From: Eriocheir sinensis
Lineage: Eukaryota; Arthropoda; Malacostraca; Decapoda; Varunidae
Direction of reading: 5' to 3'
DNA: 64,000 nucleotides
NCBI RefSeq assembly: GCF_024679095.1
Contig: NC_066518.1
Coordinates: 9,308,583-9,372,582 of the forward strand
Position numbers and translations under genes: made by a program. Numbering within the stretch: the stretch's first letter is position 1; each line of letters starts with the position of its first letter. Below are positions 25,800 to 39,467 of this stretch, in pieces. The notes beneath the pieces were generated by a model. That model worked only from the letters and a program-made list of their open reading frames with translations, was not told the origin of the DNA and ran no database searches.

Positions 25800-26560
25800 G
25801 ACAGAGAAGCTATTAAATCCCCCCCTACGTAGCTACTAAAACCTCTCTGAATCCTTAACGAACTTTTTTTTTTTTTAGCGAATTGAAACCTATTTGCATT
25901 CATATAGACTTATTTAAACGTTCCTCCTACCGTAAAATTGTTCTAAATTCTAAATAGCTACTTTAACTAACCTGGATCCTTAACAAACACTTTTTTTTTT
26001 TTATGGTATTAAATCCTCCATAGACTTATTTAAACGTTCCTCATACCGTAAAATTATTCTAAATTCTAAATAGCTACTTAAACTAACCTGAATCTTTCAC
26101 AAACATTTTTTTTAGGGTATTGAATCCTCCTCTGCTTTTTTTTAAGGGTCTAAGTTTACGTGCGTCCAAAAGTATAACGCCAATCGATCTTTTTGGTTCA
26201 CTTTTTGTTTTGTTTTTAGTACTGTTAGCCCGTATAGCACTCCTTACCCCTTAAATGAACCTCTTTCTCCTACTTTCCCTTCTACCTTCAAATCCTTCTA
26301 GATCCTATAGCTACTTAAAACACCCTGAATCCGTAACAAACTCATTTTAAGCGAATCGGATCCTACTTTCATTATTATAGACTTATTTAGACTTCCCCCC
26401 ACCTTCTAATCCTATCTGCTAATCCTGCTAAATCGTATAGCTACTTAAACCACTCTGAATCTTTAAGAAACTCCCTTTAAGCGAATTGGATCCCACTTTC
26501 ATTCTTATAGTTATTTAATCGTTCCTCCTACCTTTTAAGTCCTTTTAAATCATCAAGAAA
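25800..26560 (+). repeat. Tandem repeat, unit about 115-130 bp
   Basis: Units share TAGACTTATTTAAACGTTCCTC, then AAATAGCTACTTAAACTAACCTG and AATCCTTAACAAAC followed by a T-run. They begin near 25,850, 25,974, 26,089, 26,326 and 26,455. One interval is doubled, so about six units with moderate divergence. Confidence 0.85.
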
Positions 26561-26804
26561 ACTACTATTATCAATTTTATAATTATACTACTTAATACTT
26601 TTTACTTATATTCTATACAAGCGCCCTCTAAAGTGAATCTAATCTTATTTGTATTCGTATGGACTCCCTTCTATAATTCTCACTAGTTCTTGTCTTTTGT
26701 TCTTTCTTCCCCTTTAAGTTCCCTACAACCTCTATCTGCTGCCCTCTGAACCTTTAGTCGTCATGAACCTTTGCCATACAAGGGTCGCAGTTCAACTTTT
26801 GCAT

Positions 26805-27170
26805 TACCTCATCGCCTCTTTTCTTTCTATCTTTCACTCTTTCCACCCTTGATTCTTTCTTCCATGTTGATAGTTTGCTTCGCTGTGGCTTTAAATCTGT
26901 CTTTGTGTACTACTCCTTTATTTTTTTATTTCATCGCCTTTTTCTACCTTTCATTCTTTTCACCCATTATTCATTTTTCATCAGAGTAATAGTTGTTTGT
27001 TTGTGTCTTAAGCTCTTCGTCGTGCACTGCCTCTTATTTTTTTTTATCTGATTGCTTCTTTCCACCCTTTCACTTTTCACGCTTCATTCTTTTTTTCATG
27101 CTAATTGTTTGGTTCGTTGTGCCTTTAAACTCTTCATCATTCACAACCCCTTCTTTTTTTTAACATCATT
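26805..27170 (+). repeat. Tandem repeat, unit about 120 bp, three copies
   Basis: Units start at CATCGCCTCTTTT (26,808), CATCGCCTTTTTC (26,932) and GATTGCTTCTTTCC (27,050). Each continues with CTTTCA, CATTCTTT, then an (A)ATAGTTTG and a CTTTAAA/TCTTAA segment. Confidence 0.78.
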
Positions 27171-27356
27171 AGCTTCCAAACTTTATTTTTGATTGATTTG
27201 GTCCCTTAAAACACACCGCAAAATTAACCTTCTGCCTTATTCTTCATACTCCTTATTATCCTCATCTCTCCGTCGCTCTCCCAGCCTGTTTCATTCCGCC
27301 GCCCTTAATACCATCAATTATTTCTTTTACTCATTTTTTCATGCCTGGTGAGCCTG

Positions 27357-27720
27357 TGTGAGGCCGCGGCCACACGGAGCGAGGGCGAGAGCAAGAGCGA
27401 GAAACTTTAGTACATAATAACCAATGCAGGTGGCCACACTGGCAGCGAGCAGGTAATGGCGAGAAAGCGAGCTGATAAGCGAGAAAGCGAGGAGAGTTGG
27501 CGATTAGCTTTTCTCGCTTTTCTCGCGCGAGATCCCTCGGTCAGAAGGAGTGACATCACAGACATACTTTTCTATTATTTGCCGTAACTCAACTCATACA
27601 AAAGATATGACATTTTGGTTAACACCGTTAGACACAGCAGTGATTGCAAAACTCGAATATGTTTGTGAAAACTCGATAAAACAGAAACTAAATAAATAGT
27701 GACGCTGAAGTTAAACAATC
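27357..27720 (+). mobile_element. Family C dispersed element with GC-rich hairpin region
   Basis: The first part (27,357-27,540) is CpG-rich, built of GAGCGAG/GCGAGAAAGCGAG words. It contains complementary words (GCGAGAAAGCGAG versus CTCGCTTTTCTCGC) able to fold back. The second part contains TTAACACCGTTAGACACAGC, then AGTGATTGCA, and matches 38,690-38,785. No open frame. Probably a non-autonomous mobile element. Ends and target duplication not resolved. Confidence 0.6.
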
Positions 27721-27834
27721 ACTCCGTAATGTTTATAACACATTTTACATATAGCTTCCATTTGCCATCATTTAAACCTGTTAATTAAGCATACATCCCT
27801 CTCCTCGCCCCCGTGCCTCCCCTTCCTTCTCCTC

Positions 27835-28576
27835 TTCTTGCCGTTTCTGCCAGGTAAGTCTCTGTATCACTCTTCTCTAAACTTTGAATGACCATCTTTT
27901 CCCCCTCTGCCATCACTTAAAACTTCTAAACTAAGCATGCATCCCTCTCCACGCCTCCGTGCTTCCCTTTCCTTCTCTGCTTTCCGTTTCTTCCAGGTAA
28001 GTCTCTGTATCACTCTTCTCTACACTTTAAATGACCATATTTTCCCCGTCTGCCATTACTCAAACTTTTAAATTAAGCTTGCATCCCTCTCCTCTCCACC
28101 GTTCCTCCCCTTCCTTCTCCTCTTCTTTCCTTTTCTGCCAGGTAAGTCTCTGTATCACTTCTCTACGCTATGAATGTCCATCTTTTCCCCGTCTGCCATT
28201 ACTCAAACTTTTAAATTAAGCATGCATCCCTCTCCTCTCCACCGTTCCTCCCCTTCCTTCTCTTCTTTCCTTTTCTGCCAGGTAAGTCTCTGTATCACTT
28301 CTCTACGCTATGAATGTCCATCTTTTCCCCCTCTGCCATCACTTAAACCTCTAAACTAAACATGCATCCCTCTCCTCGCCTCCGTGCAACTCCTTCATCC
28401 TCCTCCTCTTTCCCTTTCTACCAGGTAAATCTCTGTATCACTCTTCTCTACACTTTGAATGTCCATCTTTTCCCCCTCTGCCATCACTTAAAACCTCTAA
28501 ACTAAGCATGCATCCCTCTCCTCGCCTCCGTGCAACTCCTTCCTTCTCCTCTTCTTTCCTCTTCTGCCAGGTAATT
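27835..28576 (+). promoter_or_regulatory. Six tandem copies of a recursive-splice-like motif
   Basis: Each of the first six units of the 140-bp array carries a long pyrimidine tract, then CAG joined directly to a donor-like hexamer. GTAAGT starts at 27,854, 27,997, 28,142 and 28,282; GTAAAT at 28,425; GTAATT at 28,571. An acceptor (Yn-N-CAG) fused to a donor (GTAAGT) is the layout of ratchet or recursive splice sites known from long Drosophila introns. In the later units the junction is CAGATGTCT or otherwise broken. Whether any is used is unknown. The motif may simply be an accident multiplied by tandem duplication. Confidence 0.45.
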
Positions 28577-28634
28577 CTCTGTATCACTCTTCCCTTCACT
28601 TTTAATAAACATCGTCTCCTCCTGCTCCCGCTCA

Positions 28635-28860
28635 CGGACAGAGAGAGAGAAAAAAGTAGGGATCAGAAAATAAGACGCGGAAGTGAAAAAGGGAAAAATA
28701 GGATGCAGGAAAAGAGACAATTAGGAATGAGAAGCGGGAAAGGAGAAAGGAGTGGAATAGGGACATAGTGAAGGCAGGGAGAGCAAGAAGGGAGAAGAGG
28801 GTAAAGGAAAATGATGGAGAAATGGGAAAACAGCTAGTAAGACTCCATCGTGAAATAAGT
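28635..28860 (+). repeat. Purine-rich segment interrupting the 140-bp array
   Basis: GAGAGAGAAAAAAG, GGGAAAAATAGG and similar purine words replace one to two repeat units. The strand bias is opposite to the pyrimidine-rich array around it. Confidence 0.7.
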
Positions 28861-29690
28861 AACTATCATTTATTTTCTTACCTTATATGTCGGGGGAGTC
28901 TTTGCAGTACAGTTTCCTACCCTTTAAATGGCCATCCCTTCCTCCCCTGCCATCGCTTACACCTCTAAACTAAGCGTGCATCTCTCTCCTTGCTTCCGTC
29001 CACCCCTTTCCTTCTTTCCTTTTTTGCCAGATGTCTTTGTAGCCCCTTTTTCTACCCTTTAAATGACCATCCCTTCCTCCTCCGCCATCACTTACACCTC
29101 TAAACTAAGCGTGCATCCCTCTTCTCGGCCCCGTGCACCCCTTCCTTTTACCCTCCATCATTTTTTTTTTTTCACGTGAGTTTGTGTAACACTCTTTCGT
29201 TCCCTTTATATGACCATCCCTTCCTCCTCCGCCATTACGTAATCCACTAAGCTAAGCGTGCATCCTCTCAAAAATGATCTACTCTACCTTTTCTCTTTTC
29301 TTAGGGCGATCCTTTGTAGCACTCTCTCCTACCCTTCAAATGGATATCTTTATCTTTTCCGCCATCTTTTGCATTACTAAGCCAAGCGTGCATCTCTCTC
29401 CTCGCCTCCGTTCACCCCTTCCTTCTTTCCTTCCTTCTTTTTTTGCCAGATGTCTTTGTAGCACTTTTTTCTATCCTTTAAATGACCATCTCTTCCTCCT
29501 CCGCCGTCACTTACACCACTGAACTAAGCGTGCAACCTCCCCAAAACTAAATACTCTTCCTTACCTTTACTTTATGTCACGTAAGCCTGTGTAGTACTCC
29601 ACCCTACCTTATAAATGACAATCTCTTTCGCCTCCCCCATCACTTAAGCCACTAACCTAACCGTGTATCCCTCTCCTCGCGTCCCTTCAC

Positions 29691-29935
29691 CCCTTCCTGC
29701 TCCCCTCCTTCACCCCTCTCCTCGCGTCCCTTCACCCCTTCCTGCTCCCCTCCGTGTAACTTAAGCTCGTGACAGAGAGCGTGCGTCGCCGCCCCTGGTG
29801 CGTGTAGGGGTCGTGGCGTGCGCGGTAGGCTCCCACTGCGGCACCTCCAGGCCTACACGTGCCTCCGCCTTGCCTGGTGCGGCCCCGCTAATCATGACAC
29901 GCCTGATGTAGGTCCTAGTGCTTCTGGTTATGTCC
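29691..29935 (+). other. 46-bp duplication followed by a GC-rich patch
   Basis: CCCTCTCCTCGCGTCCCTTC with its continuation CACCCCTTCCTGCTCCCCTCC occurs twice, starting near 29,668 and 29,714. 29,755-29,930 is CpG-rich with ordinary complexity. It could be a first exon or promoter, but no start or splice pair can be chosen. Confidence 0.4.
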
Positions 29936-31110
29936 CCTCGCCTCCTCTTCTTCCTCCTCCTCTATTGTCACCTCCTACCCGTTGCTATTTCTGCCTCCGC
30001 TTCCTCTTCGTCTGTTTTTTTCTCTGTAAATTTTTCTCCCTCCCTCCTTTCTCTGTCTTCCCATTTCCCCATCACTTTTCTTTCCTCTCTTCTCCTTCCT
30101 TCTTGCTCTCTTTGCATTAATTGTTTTCCCATGCCTCGTCTTTCTCTTTCCGCTTTTCTCTTTTCTTGTTTGTCCCTTTTCATTTTTTCCTCTTTTCTCC
30201 TTCCCCTTTCTTATTTTCTTATCCCTTTTTCTCTCTGTTCGTTCTTTTCCAATTTTTTTTCCCAATGTCTCCCCTTTACCCTTTCCTATTCTCTCTCGCT
30301 CCTCCTTCATTATTATCCTCTCGTCCTATCCTATCCTTCGTGTTTCTTTACTTCCTCTTTTCTTTCCCTTTTTTTGCCTTGATACTTACATTGTTTCTCC
30401 TTTCTCCTTCCCCTTTTTCCGTTTTCCTGTCTCATCCTATTTCTCTCTGTCCTTTGTTCTCTCTCCTCTTTGATCCTTTTTTTACTTCTCCACGTCCCCT
30501 CTTTCCCCTCCCTTCCTCCTCGCTGCCTCCCCTCTCTATCCCCTGTTCTCTCGTACCTTTTCCCTTTTTCCACACACTGTTCTTTTTCTTTTGTGTCTTT
30601 CCTTCCTCCTTTCCTCCCTTCTTTCCTCTCTGTAGCGGTATCCTTGTCTCCTCTTTCTTAGCTTTCGTTTCTCTTTTTTTTCTCTTTTTTTCTTTTCTCC
30701 TCCGCTACTTTTAATCTTTCTCATTTCTCTTTACTCGTGTCTTCGTATTTCAAGTCTGCTTTTCTTCCTTTTTCTCTCATTCTTTCTCATTTTCTCATTT
30801 TCTTTCTCATTTTCCTCGTATTTCAAGTCTGCTTTTCTTCCTTTTTCTCTCATTCTTTCTCATTTTCTCATTTTCTTCGTATTTCAAGTCTGCTTTTCTT
30901 CCTTTCCTCTCATTTTCTTTTTCCTAACCCGTTCCTTTGTATCTTCTTTCCCTTTCTTTTCTCCAATTTGTCTCCGCCTCTTCTGTTTTCTCTTATATCT
31001 TCCTTTTTTCTATACCATATTTATCTTCCCTCTCCTCTTCCTCATCCATTCCCTCCATCCATCCTCCCTTCCCTCTCTCTCCTCCCTCTCTCCTCCCTTG
31101 CCCTCCGACC
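29936..31110 (+). repeat. Pyrimidine-rich block with a 61-74-bp tandem repeat
   Basis: The + strand is almost purely C/T-biased. At about 30,743-30,915 the unit TTCGTATTTCAAGTCTGC with CTTTTCTTCC and TTTTCTCATTC recurs about three times. No coding feature. Confidence 0.7.
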
Positions 31111-31287
31111 TTCAGAGTGTCTTTGATTCGTGCCTCTGTGTCCTGTGGGAGTGTGGTGATGGGGAGCGTGGCGTGGGGGGGATGGAGGAAAGGGGGGAGT
31201 TAAGGGGGGTGGGATGAGAGGGAACGTAAGGGTGTGTAACGGTGCTGGGTTGAGAGGCTGAGGTAGAGTGAATAAGGGGTGAGGTAA
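31111..31287. other. Short GC-rich unique sequence
   Basis: GTGGTGATGGGGAGCGTGGC-type G-rich text leading to the CTA array. No gene. Confidence 0.35.
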
Positions 31288-31543
<256 letters not shown>

Positions 31544-31980
31544 ATAAATGATACCTCCACCCATGTTTATTTTCCCGACACATAATCATGGAGGGCTCCA
31601 TAGTTTGGAGGTCATTAGCCCCAACTCTGTTCGCTAATGACTGTGGCATCCAACCATATCGCTAATACTACCTGACACTAAATCACCTATCATCTATTAC
31701 GTCTAGATCCCCCTTTCCTTCCCTACTCAAGTCACTCCCGACCCACCCTAATGTCACTCTCCACCACTGTGGCTTCATAGTCCATATTGGAGATGTTGGT
31801 GGCTTTTGGGCCAGAGTGTCTGGTGCCCCTGAGACATAGGATGGCCGACCTGAGCAGGGAGAACGAGAGGCGACACCTCATCCAGGCGACAACGTGGCTC
31901 CTTGGCTGATGCTTCTTTTCTGAGATTAGTTCCGCGAGGCGTGCGTAGAAGCATTGGGCCCTGGGACCCATCCCGCCGGA
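31544..31980 (-). mobile_element. 5'-truncated retroelement: polyprotein C-terminus plus 3' tail
   Basis: Reading the minus strand from 31,980 gives SGGMGPRAQCFYARLAELIS, then a basic stretch and WMRCRLSFSLLRSAILCLRG, ending at a stop at 31,732-31,734. The pattern GGMG....F..RLA.LIS......W.RCRLSFSLLRSAI...RG is one I associate with the extreme C-terminus of reverse-transcriptase-bearing polyproteins in aquatic invertebrates and fish. That assignment is from memory and needs a search. The following 190 bases have no frame and end in an ATG-TAGTAG junction with the CTA array, as a 3' tail would. The 5' part (any RT domain) is missing, cut off at the second CTA array. About 79 codons remain intact in this piece. 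Confidence 0.55.
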
Positions 31981-31988
31981 CTACTAGG

Positions 31989-32020
<32 letters not shown>

Positions 32021-32081
32021 CACTACTACCACCACCTACTTCTACTACTACTACAACTACTACTACTACTTCTACTTCTAT

Positions 32082-32151
<70 letters not shown>

Positions 32152-32171
32152 GCTACTACTACCACTACTAT

Positions 32172-32204
<33 letters not shown>

Positions 32205-32205
32205 A
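31981..32205 (+). repeat. CTA (TAC) trinucleotide array, about 225 bp
   Basis: Same triplet and strand phase as 31,288-31,543, with more interruptions (ACC, TTC, TGC). It directly abuts the truncated end of the retroelement piece. Confidence 0.95.
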
Positions 32206-32904
32206 GCTAGAGCGGAGGGAGATATGGTCACTAGAGACACGACTTATGTAGAGTGGTTTGTTGTGGTAAGAAAAGAAGGGCGAGATATATTCGTATTGGA
32301 TACACAACATGGGTCTGTCTGTCTGTCTGTCTTTTTGTCTGTTAGTCTGTATTTTCTCTGGTTTTCATTTGACTAGTTTTTTTTTTTTGTATCATATTTT
32401 TTGTTTGTTTACATGCAGTTCTTATACTTTTTTTTATTTTGTGTTGTTTCGTTTGTTTGTATTGTTTTTTTTTCATTATAGCTGGTGTTGATGCTGTTGT
32501 CAGGAGTTATTTTTTTGTTGTTTTTGTTGTTGTTGGCGTCGTTGTCGTTGTTGAGAGCGAACTTTTGTGTTGTTAATTTTTATGGCACTCACATAACACA
32601 GGTAACGAATTTGCGCAGCTATTACATACTCAAAACGAATAAATAATTAATAGATAAGTGAATAAGTAAATAAAAAAAAAATAAAGATGAGAGCTAAAAA
32701 AAATATAAAAAATACAACATCAACAGCAACAACAAAAAAGAAGAACAAAAATAACAAGCTGTGCAAAAAAACCCATCACCAGCAGAAGTAGCAGGAGGGG
32801 CAGCAGCAGGAACAAAAACATCGGAAAATCAACATCCTAGCAACAAGAAATACGTGACACAATACCTAACCTTTACCTCGCTCCCTCTGATGGGCTTAGC
32901 AACA
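32206..32904. other. Unique AT-rich sequence, no gene seen
   Basis: Contains a short CTGT run (32,314-32,332), T-runs, and CAA/CAG-type triplets at 32,715-32,830. Nothing coding. Confidence 0.4.
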
Positions 32905-32965
32905 AGACAGACAGACAGACACACAGACAGACAGACAGAAACAGACACACGGACACACGGACACC
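32905..32965 (+). repeat. ACAG tetranucleotide array
   Basis: AGACAGACAGACAC units followed by ACACGGACAC repeats. Confidence 0.9.
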
Positions 32966-33012
32966 CAAAGAACAAATGCTATGGAGAGGATTGTGAAGAA
33001 TGGCGAAGGGAA

Positions 33013-33996
<984 letters not shown>

Positions 33997-34050
33997 GTGT
34001 GTGTGTGTGTGTGTGTGTGTGGGTGTGTGTGTGTGGCAATTAAACTTATT

Positions 34051-34102
<52 letters not shown>
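33997..34102 (+). repeat. TG array facing a CA array (potential hairpin)
   Basis: A TG array (about 33,997-34,035) is separated by about 20 bases (GGCAATTAAACTTATTAG) from a CA array (about 34,053-34,100). The two arms are complementary and could pair as a stem. Confidence 0.9.
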
Positions 34103-34249
34103 GATAAGATAATGGGGTTGATAAATAGCTCTTCCTATTTACCCAAGGTGCAGATTAAAACCCAACACAAGATAAAAAAAAATAACTATGATTCATATTT
34201 CGGGACTTCACCCACCGAAAAAAATGAAGTATGGCGTGTGCATGCGTGC

Positions 34250-34265
34250 GTGTGTATATATGTGT

Positions 34266-34331
<66 letters not shown>
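34250..34331 (+). repeat. TG microsatellite
   Basis: TG array with ATAT and TC interruptions at its start. Confidence 0.96.
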
Positions 34332-34336
<5 letters not shown>

Positions 34337-35214
34337 AATTTCCTGGGAGTGAGAAGATTGAGTCATGTATTTTCCTTCCTCGTCCTCGTCTTCTTCGTCT
34401 GTGTTTTCGTCTTCGTCTTCATCTTCGTCGTCGGTCGGTCGTGGCGGGTCACGTGTGTTTTTCCCTGAGAGCCTTTACGAGGGGCCTTCATTACTGCGTG
34501 GAGGGGGTTCTCGGAAGAGGAAGACGGACGGGAGGAGGAGAAAGGAGGAGGATAAAGAATAGGAATGAGAAGAAAGAACGTAACAGTAGGAAAGAATCAG
34601 ACGAGCGAGAGGAAAAGAAAGGAGGATGAGAAGTAAGGGTAAGAACGAGAAGAAAAGAGGAACGAACGGGAGGTGGAAGAATAAGAACGAGGAGAAGAAA
34701 ATAACAGTAGGAAGGAGGACGACAACGGGAGGGGGAGAAGGAGGGAGGAAGAGGAAGAACAAAATCGAGAAGAAGGAAAGTAAGAGTAGGGAAGAGCAAG
34801 ACAAACGGGAGGTGGAGGAGAAAGAAGTAGGAGGAGGAATAGGAACGAGAAGAAATTAATAATAGGAACAAGAAAACGAAAGAAGAATAAGTGGTGGTGG
34901 TGATTGTTGTGTCGGTTAGTTTTGCGGCGGTGGAAGTTCTTCGTGTTTGTTTAGAGGGCGTGATTGTAAGAGCTTGCGTCGACGGGAGTGTTTTTTTCAT
35001 GGTTAGAGGATGATTGTTGTGGTGTTATGTATAGTGGTATTGTCCTGTTTGTTGTTGTTATTGTTGTGGATTGTTAATGAGATTGTAGGATAAATGATTT
35101 TTGTTGTGTCTGTGTTGCTGTGTTGTGTGTTTTGTGTTGGTATTTTTTCTTTATGCAGACGTCGGTGTTTGAGTCCTGTTATATTGGTGTTCCTAAAGAG
35201 ATAATGATATGTGG
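34332..35214. repeat. CGTCTT run, purine-rich repeats and unique sequence
   Basis: CGTCTTC repeats at 34,380-34,432; GAAGAAAG/GGAGGA purine text with recurring ACGAGAAGAAA at 34,500-34,880; GT-rich text to 35,160. No gene. Confidence 0.5.
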
Positions 35215-36708
35215 TAGGAATGGGAGATGCCAGGAATGGGTGTTGCTAGGAATGGGTGTTGCTGGGAATGGGTGTTGCTGGGAATGGGTGTTGCTAGGAA
35301 TGGGTGTTCCCAGGAATGGGTGTTGCCAGGAATGGGTGTTGCTATAAATAGGTGTTGCCAGGAATGGGTGTTGAAAGGAATGGGTGTTGCCAGGAATGGG
35401 TGTTGCCAAGAATGGGTGTTGCTGGGAATGGGTGTTGCCAGGAATAGGTGTTGTCAGGACTGGGTGTTGCCAGGAATGGGTGTTGCCAGGAATGGGTGTT
35501 GTCAGGAATGGGTGTTGCCAGGAATGGGTGTTGTCAGGAATGGGTGTTGCCAGGAATGGGTGTTGCCAGGAATGAATGTTGTCATGAATGGGTGTTGCCA
35601 GTAATGAGTGTTGCCAGGAATGGGTGTTGCCAGGAATGGGTGTTGCCAGGAATGAGTGTTGCCAGGAATGGGTGTTTCCAGGAATGGGTGTTGTCAGGAA
35701 TGGGTGTTGCCAGGAATGGGTGTTGTCATTAATGGGTGTTGCCAGGAATGGTTGTTGCCAAGAATGGGTGTTGTCAGGAATGGGTGTTGCCAGGAATGGG
35801 TGTTGCCAGGAATGAGTGTTGTCATGAATGGGTGTTGCCAGGAATGAGTGTTGCCAGGAATGAGTGTTGCCAGGAATGGGTGTTGCCAGGAATGGGTGTT
35901 GCCAGGAATGGGTGTTGCCAGGAATGGGTGTTGTCATGAATGAGTGTTGCCAGGAATGAGTGTTGCCAGGAATGGGTGTTGCCAGGAATGGGTGTTGTCG
36001 GGAATGGGTGTTGCCAGGAATGAGTGTTGCCAGGAATGGGTGTTGTCATGAATGGGTGTTGCCAGGAATGAGTGTTTCCAGGAATGGGTGTTGCCAGGAA
36101 TGGGTGTTTTCATGAATGGGTGTTGCCAGGAATGGGTATTGTCATGAATGGGTGTTGCCAGGAATGGGTGTTGCCAGGAATGGGTGTTGCCAGGAATGGG
36201 TGTTGCCAGGAATGGATGCAGTCAGGAATGGGTGTTGTCAGGAATGGGTGTTGCCAGAAATGGGTGTTGCCAGGAATGGGTGTTGCTGGGAATGGGTGTT
36301 GCCAGGAATGAGTGTTGCCAGGAATGGGTGTTGCAAGGAATTAGTTTGTCAGGAATGGGTGTTGCCAGGAATGGGTGTTGCCAGAAATGGGTGTTGCCAG
36401 GAATGGGTGTTGCTGGGAATGGGTGTTGCCAGGAATGAGTGTTGCCAGGAATGGGTGTTGCAAGGAATTAGTTTGTCAGGAATGGGTGTTGCCAGGAATG
36501 GGTGTTGCTAGGAATGGGTGTTGCCAGGAATGGGTGTTACCAGGAATGGGTGTTGCCAGGAATGGATGTTGCTTGGAATAGGTGTTGATAGAAATGGGTG
36601 TTGCCAGGAATGGGTGTTGCCAGGAATGGGTGTTGCTGGGAATGGGTGTTGCCAGGAATGGGTGTTGCCAGGAATGGGTGTTGCTAGGAATTGGTTTGTC
36701 AGTAATGG
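35215..36708 (+). repeat. 16-bp minisatellite, about 93 copies
   Basis: The unit is GGAATGGGTGTTGCCA with common variants GTCA, GCTG, GAGTG. Since 16 is not a multiple of three, three units (48 bases) make a 16-residue peptide period. All three + frames read GMGVARNGCCQEWVLP-like text, and the minus strand reads HSWQHPFLATPIPGNT-like text. Few variants create stops, so frames up to about 250 codons appear. Near the 3' end a 127-base block (8 x 16 minus 1) is itself duplicated (markers TTAGTTTGTC at 36,341 and 36,468). No start context or splice evidence supports translation. Confidence 0.96.
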
Positions 36709-36738
36709 GTCTTTTTTTTTGGTTGTATGGGTGGTTAT

Positions 36739-36739
36739 G

Positions 36740-36772
<33 letters not shown>
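36739..36772 (+). repeat. CA microsatellite
   Basis: Short CA array just after the 16-bp minisatellite. Confidence 0.95.
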
Positions 36773-38460
<1,688 letters not shown>

Positions 38461-38519
38461 GTGTTGGTACTATAGTCAGTTCAAAGTCAGTGTTCCTCTG
38501 GGGCGCCTAGGCATTATCT

Positions 38520-38790
38520 GTAACGACGCACCTGATTGGCTGGGCTCCCCTCTCGGTTCTCGCTCCGATTGGCTGGCCTCCTCTCCGCCTTTCGTGGAGG
38601 CGACAGCCACTCAGACAAGTCGGACATGCTCTTGATGATAAATGTTTATTATATTATTTGCCTCAGGTCACATTATACAAGATAGGCAATTATACTTAAC
38701 ACCGTTATACACAGCAGTGATTGCAGACCATAAATATGCTTGTCACAACTCATTAAAACAAAAAAGTAAACAAATAATGACGAGTATAAG
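38520..38790 (+). mobile_element. Family C dispersed element, second copy
   Basis: 38,690-38,785 matches 27,620-27,715 (TTAACACCGTTATACACAGC, AGTGATTGCAGA, AAATAATGACG). Upstream is a CpG-rich part that contains GATTGGCTGG twice (38,532 and 38,569), i.e. two inverted CCAAT words 37 bases apart. The GC-rich head followed by an AT-rich body is the same plan as the first copy. Confidence 0.58.
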
Positions 38791-39119
38791 TGAAAGAAAG
38801 GGTCTGAAATGTTTGTACTACTTCTACATATTACTCATATGTGCAGGAAATATTGAGTCAGTGCTAATACAAACCATTTCATGCTATTAAGAATCATGAG
38901 CGTCGTTTCAAATGCTGTCTAGGGGTCAGAAGAACACCTACTTTGAACTTTTTTTTTAAAGCTCCTTGCAAGAGCAATGATGAAATAAGAAGGAGAGAAA
39001 AAAAAGATGAAAAGAAGGGAGAAATGGAGGAAAGAAGCAATTTCCCGCTTTCGTCATCGGCCGCCATCAACACAGCCGTCTCCCCCTCAACATAACCCTC
39101 GCCTCTCCTCACCATATTA

Positions 39120-39460
39120 CATTGTCCTTAGTACAACATTTCTCTCTCGATGCACCATCAGCTGTATTTTCTTTTTGTTTGGGTTAAACTGTTGGTTTGG
39201 ACGCAACCATCGGTGTGGCGAGAGCCCGTCCTGGTCCGGACCTGGCGGCCCCAAGGAAAGCACCGCCTCGCTTCTGTACTTGGGGAACCCCCCTACCCCA
39301 CGAGGCCTTGCTGCTCCTGGCCACCGAGCCACTGCCGTCGACACCACGACCACGGCGGCCCTCAACACGCCCTGGCCGTCCACGCCAGCAGCAGTAGGAG
39401 GGACTACGCCACCACCCTCCACCGCGGACTGCACGACCCACCGCGGCGATGTGTATGTGT
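39120..39460. other. GC-rich patch, uncertain coding potential
   Basis: 39,180-39,460 has high GC and CpG and is non-repetitive. All three + frames and two minus frames are largely open (for example + frame text ALAVHASSSRRDYATTLHRG), so codon structure cannot be assigned. It runs straight into the 68-bp minisatellite. It could be a first exon, a CpG-rich regulatory patch or part of a longer repeat. Confidence 0.3.
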
Positions 39461-39467
39461 TTGTCTT

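Larger units (their letters stand above)
27740..29690 (+). repeat. About 140-bp tandem array, roughly 12 units
   Basis: Each unit has a TAAGC(A/G)TGCATCCCTCTCC box, near 27,787, 27,933, 28,081, 28,221, 28,361, 28,508, 28,971, 29,107, 29,258, 29,384, 29,523 and 29,660. A pyrimidine tract, a TTCTGCCAG box, a CTCTGTATCAC/CTTTGTAGCAC box and ATGACCATC...CTCC follow. The first six units are alike; later ones are more diverged. A purine-rich segment (28,635-28,860) interrupts the array. Open frames of 60-90 codons are repeat by-products. Confidence 0.9.

Noticed and set aside
27740..29690. The repeated CAG-GTAAGT units as ordinary exons or tandem coding repeats
   Set aside because: The acceptor and donor are directly adjacent, leaving no exon, and unit frames of about 60 codons contain no consistent reading frame because unit length varies (about 126-151).
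35179..35937. A 252-codon minus frame with HSWQHPFLATPIPGNT repeats
   Set aside because: Produced entirely by the 16-bp minisatellite, with equivalent frames open in other phases. No start context, flanking exon or homology.
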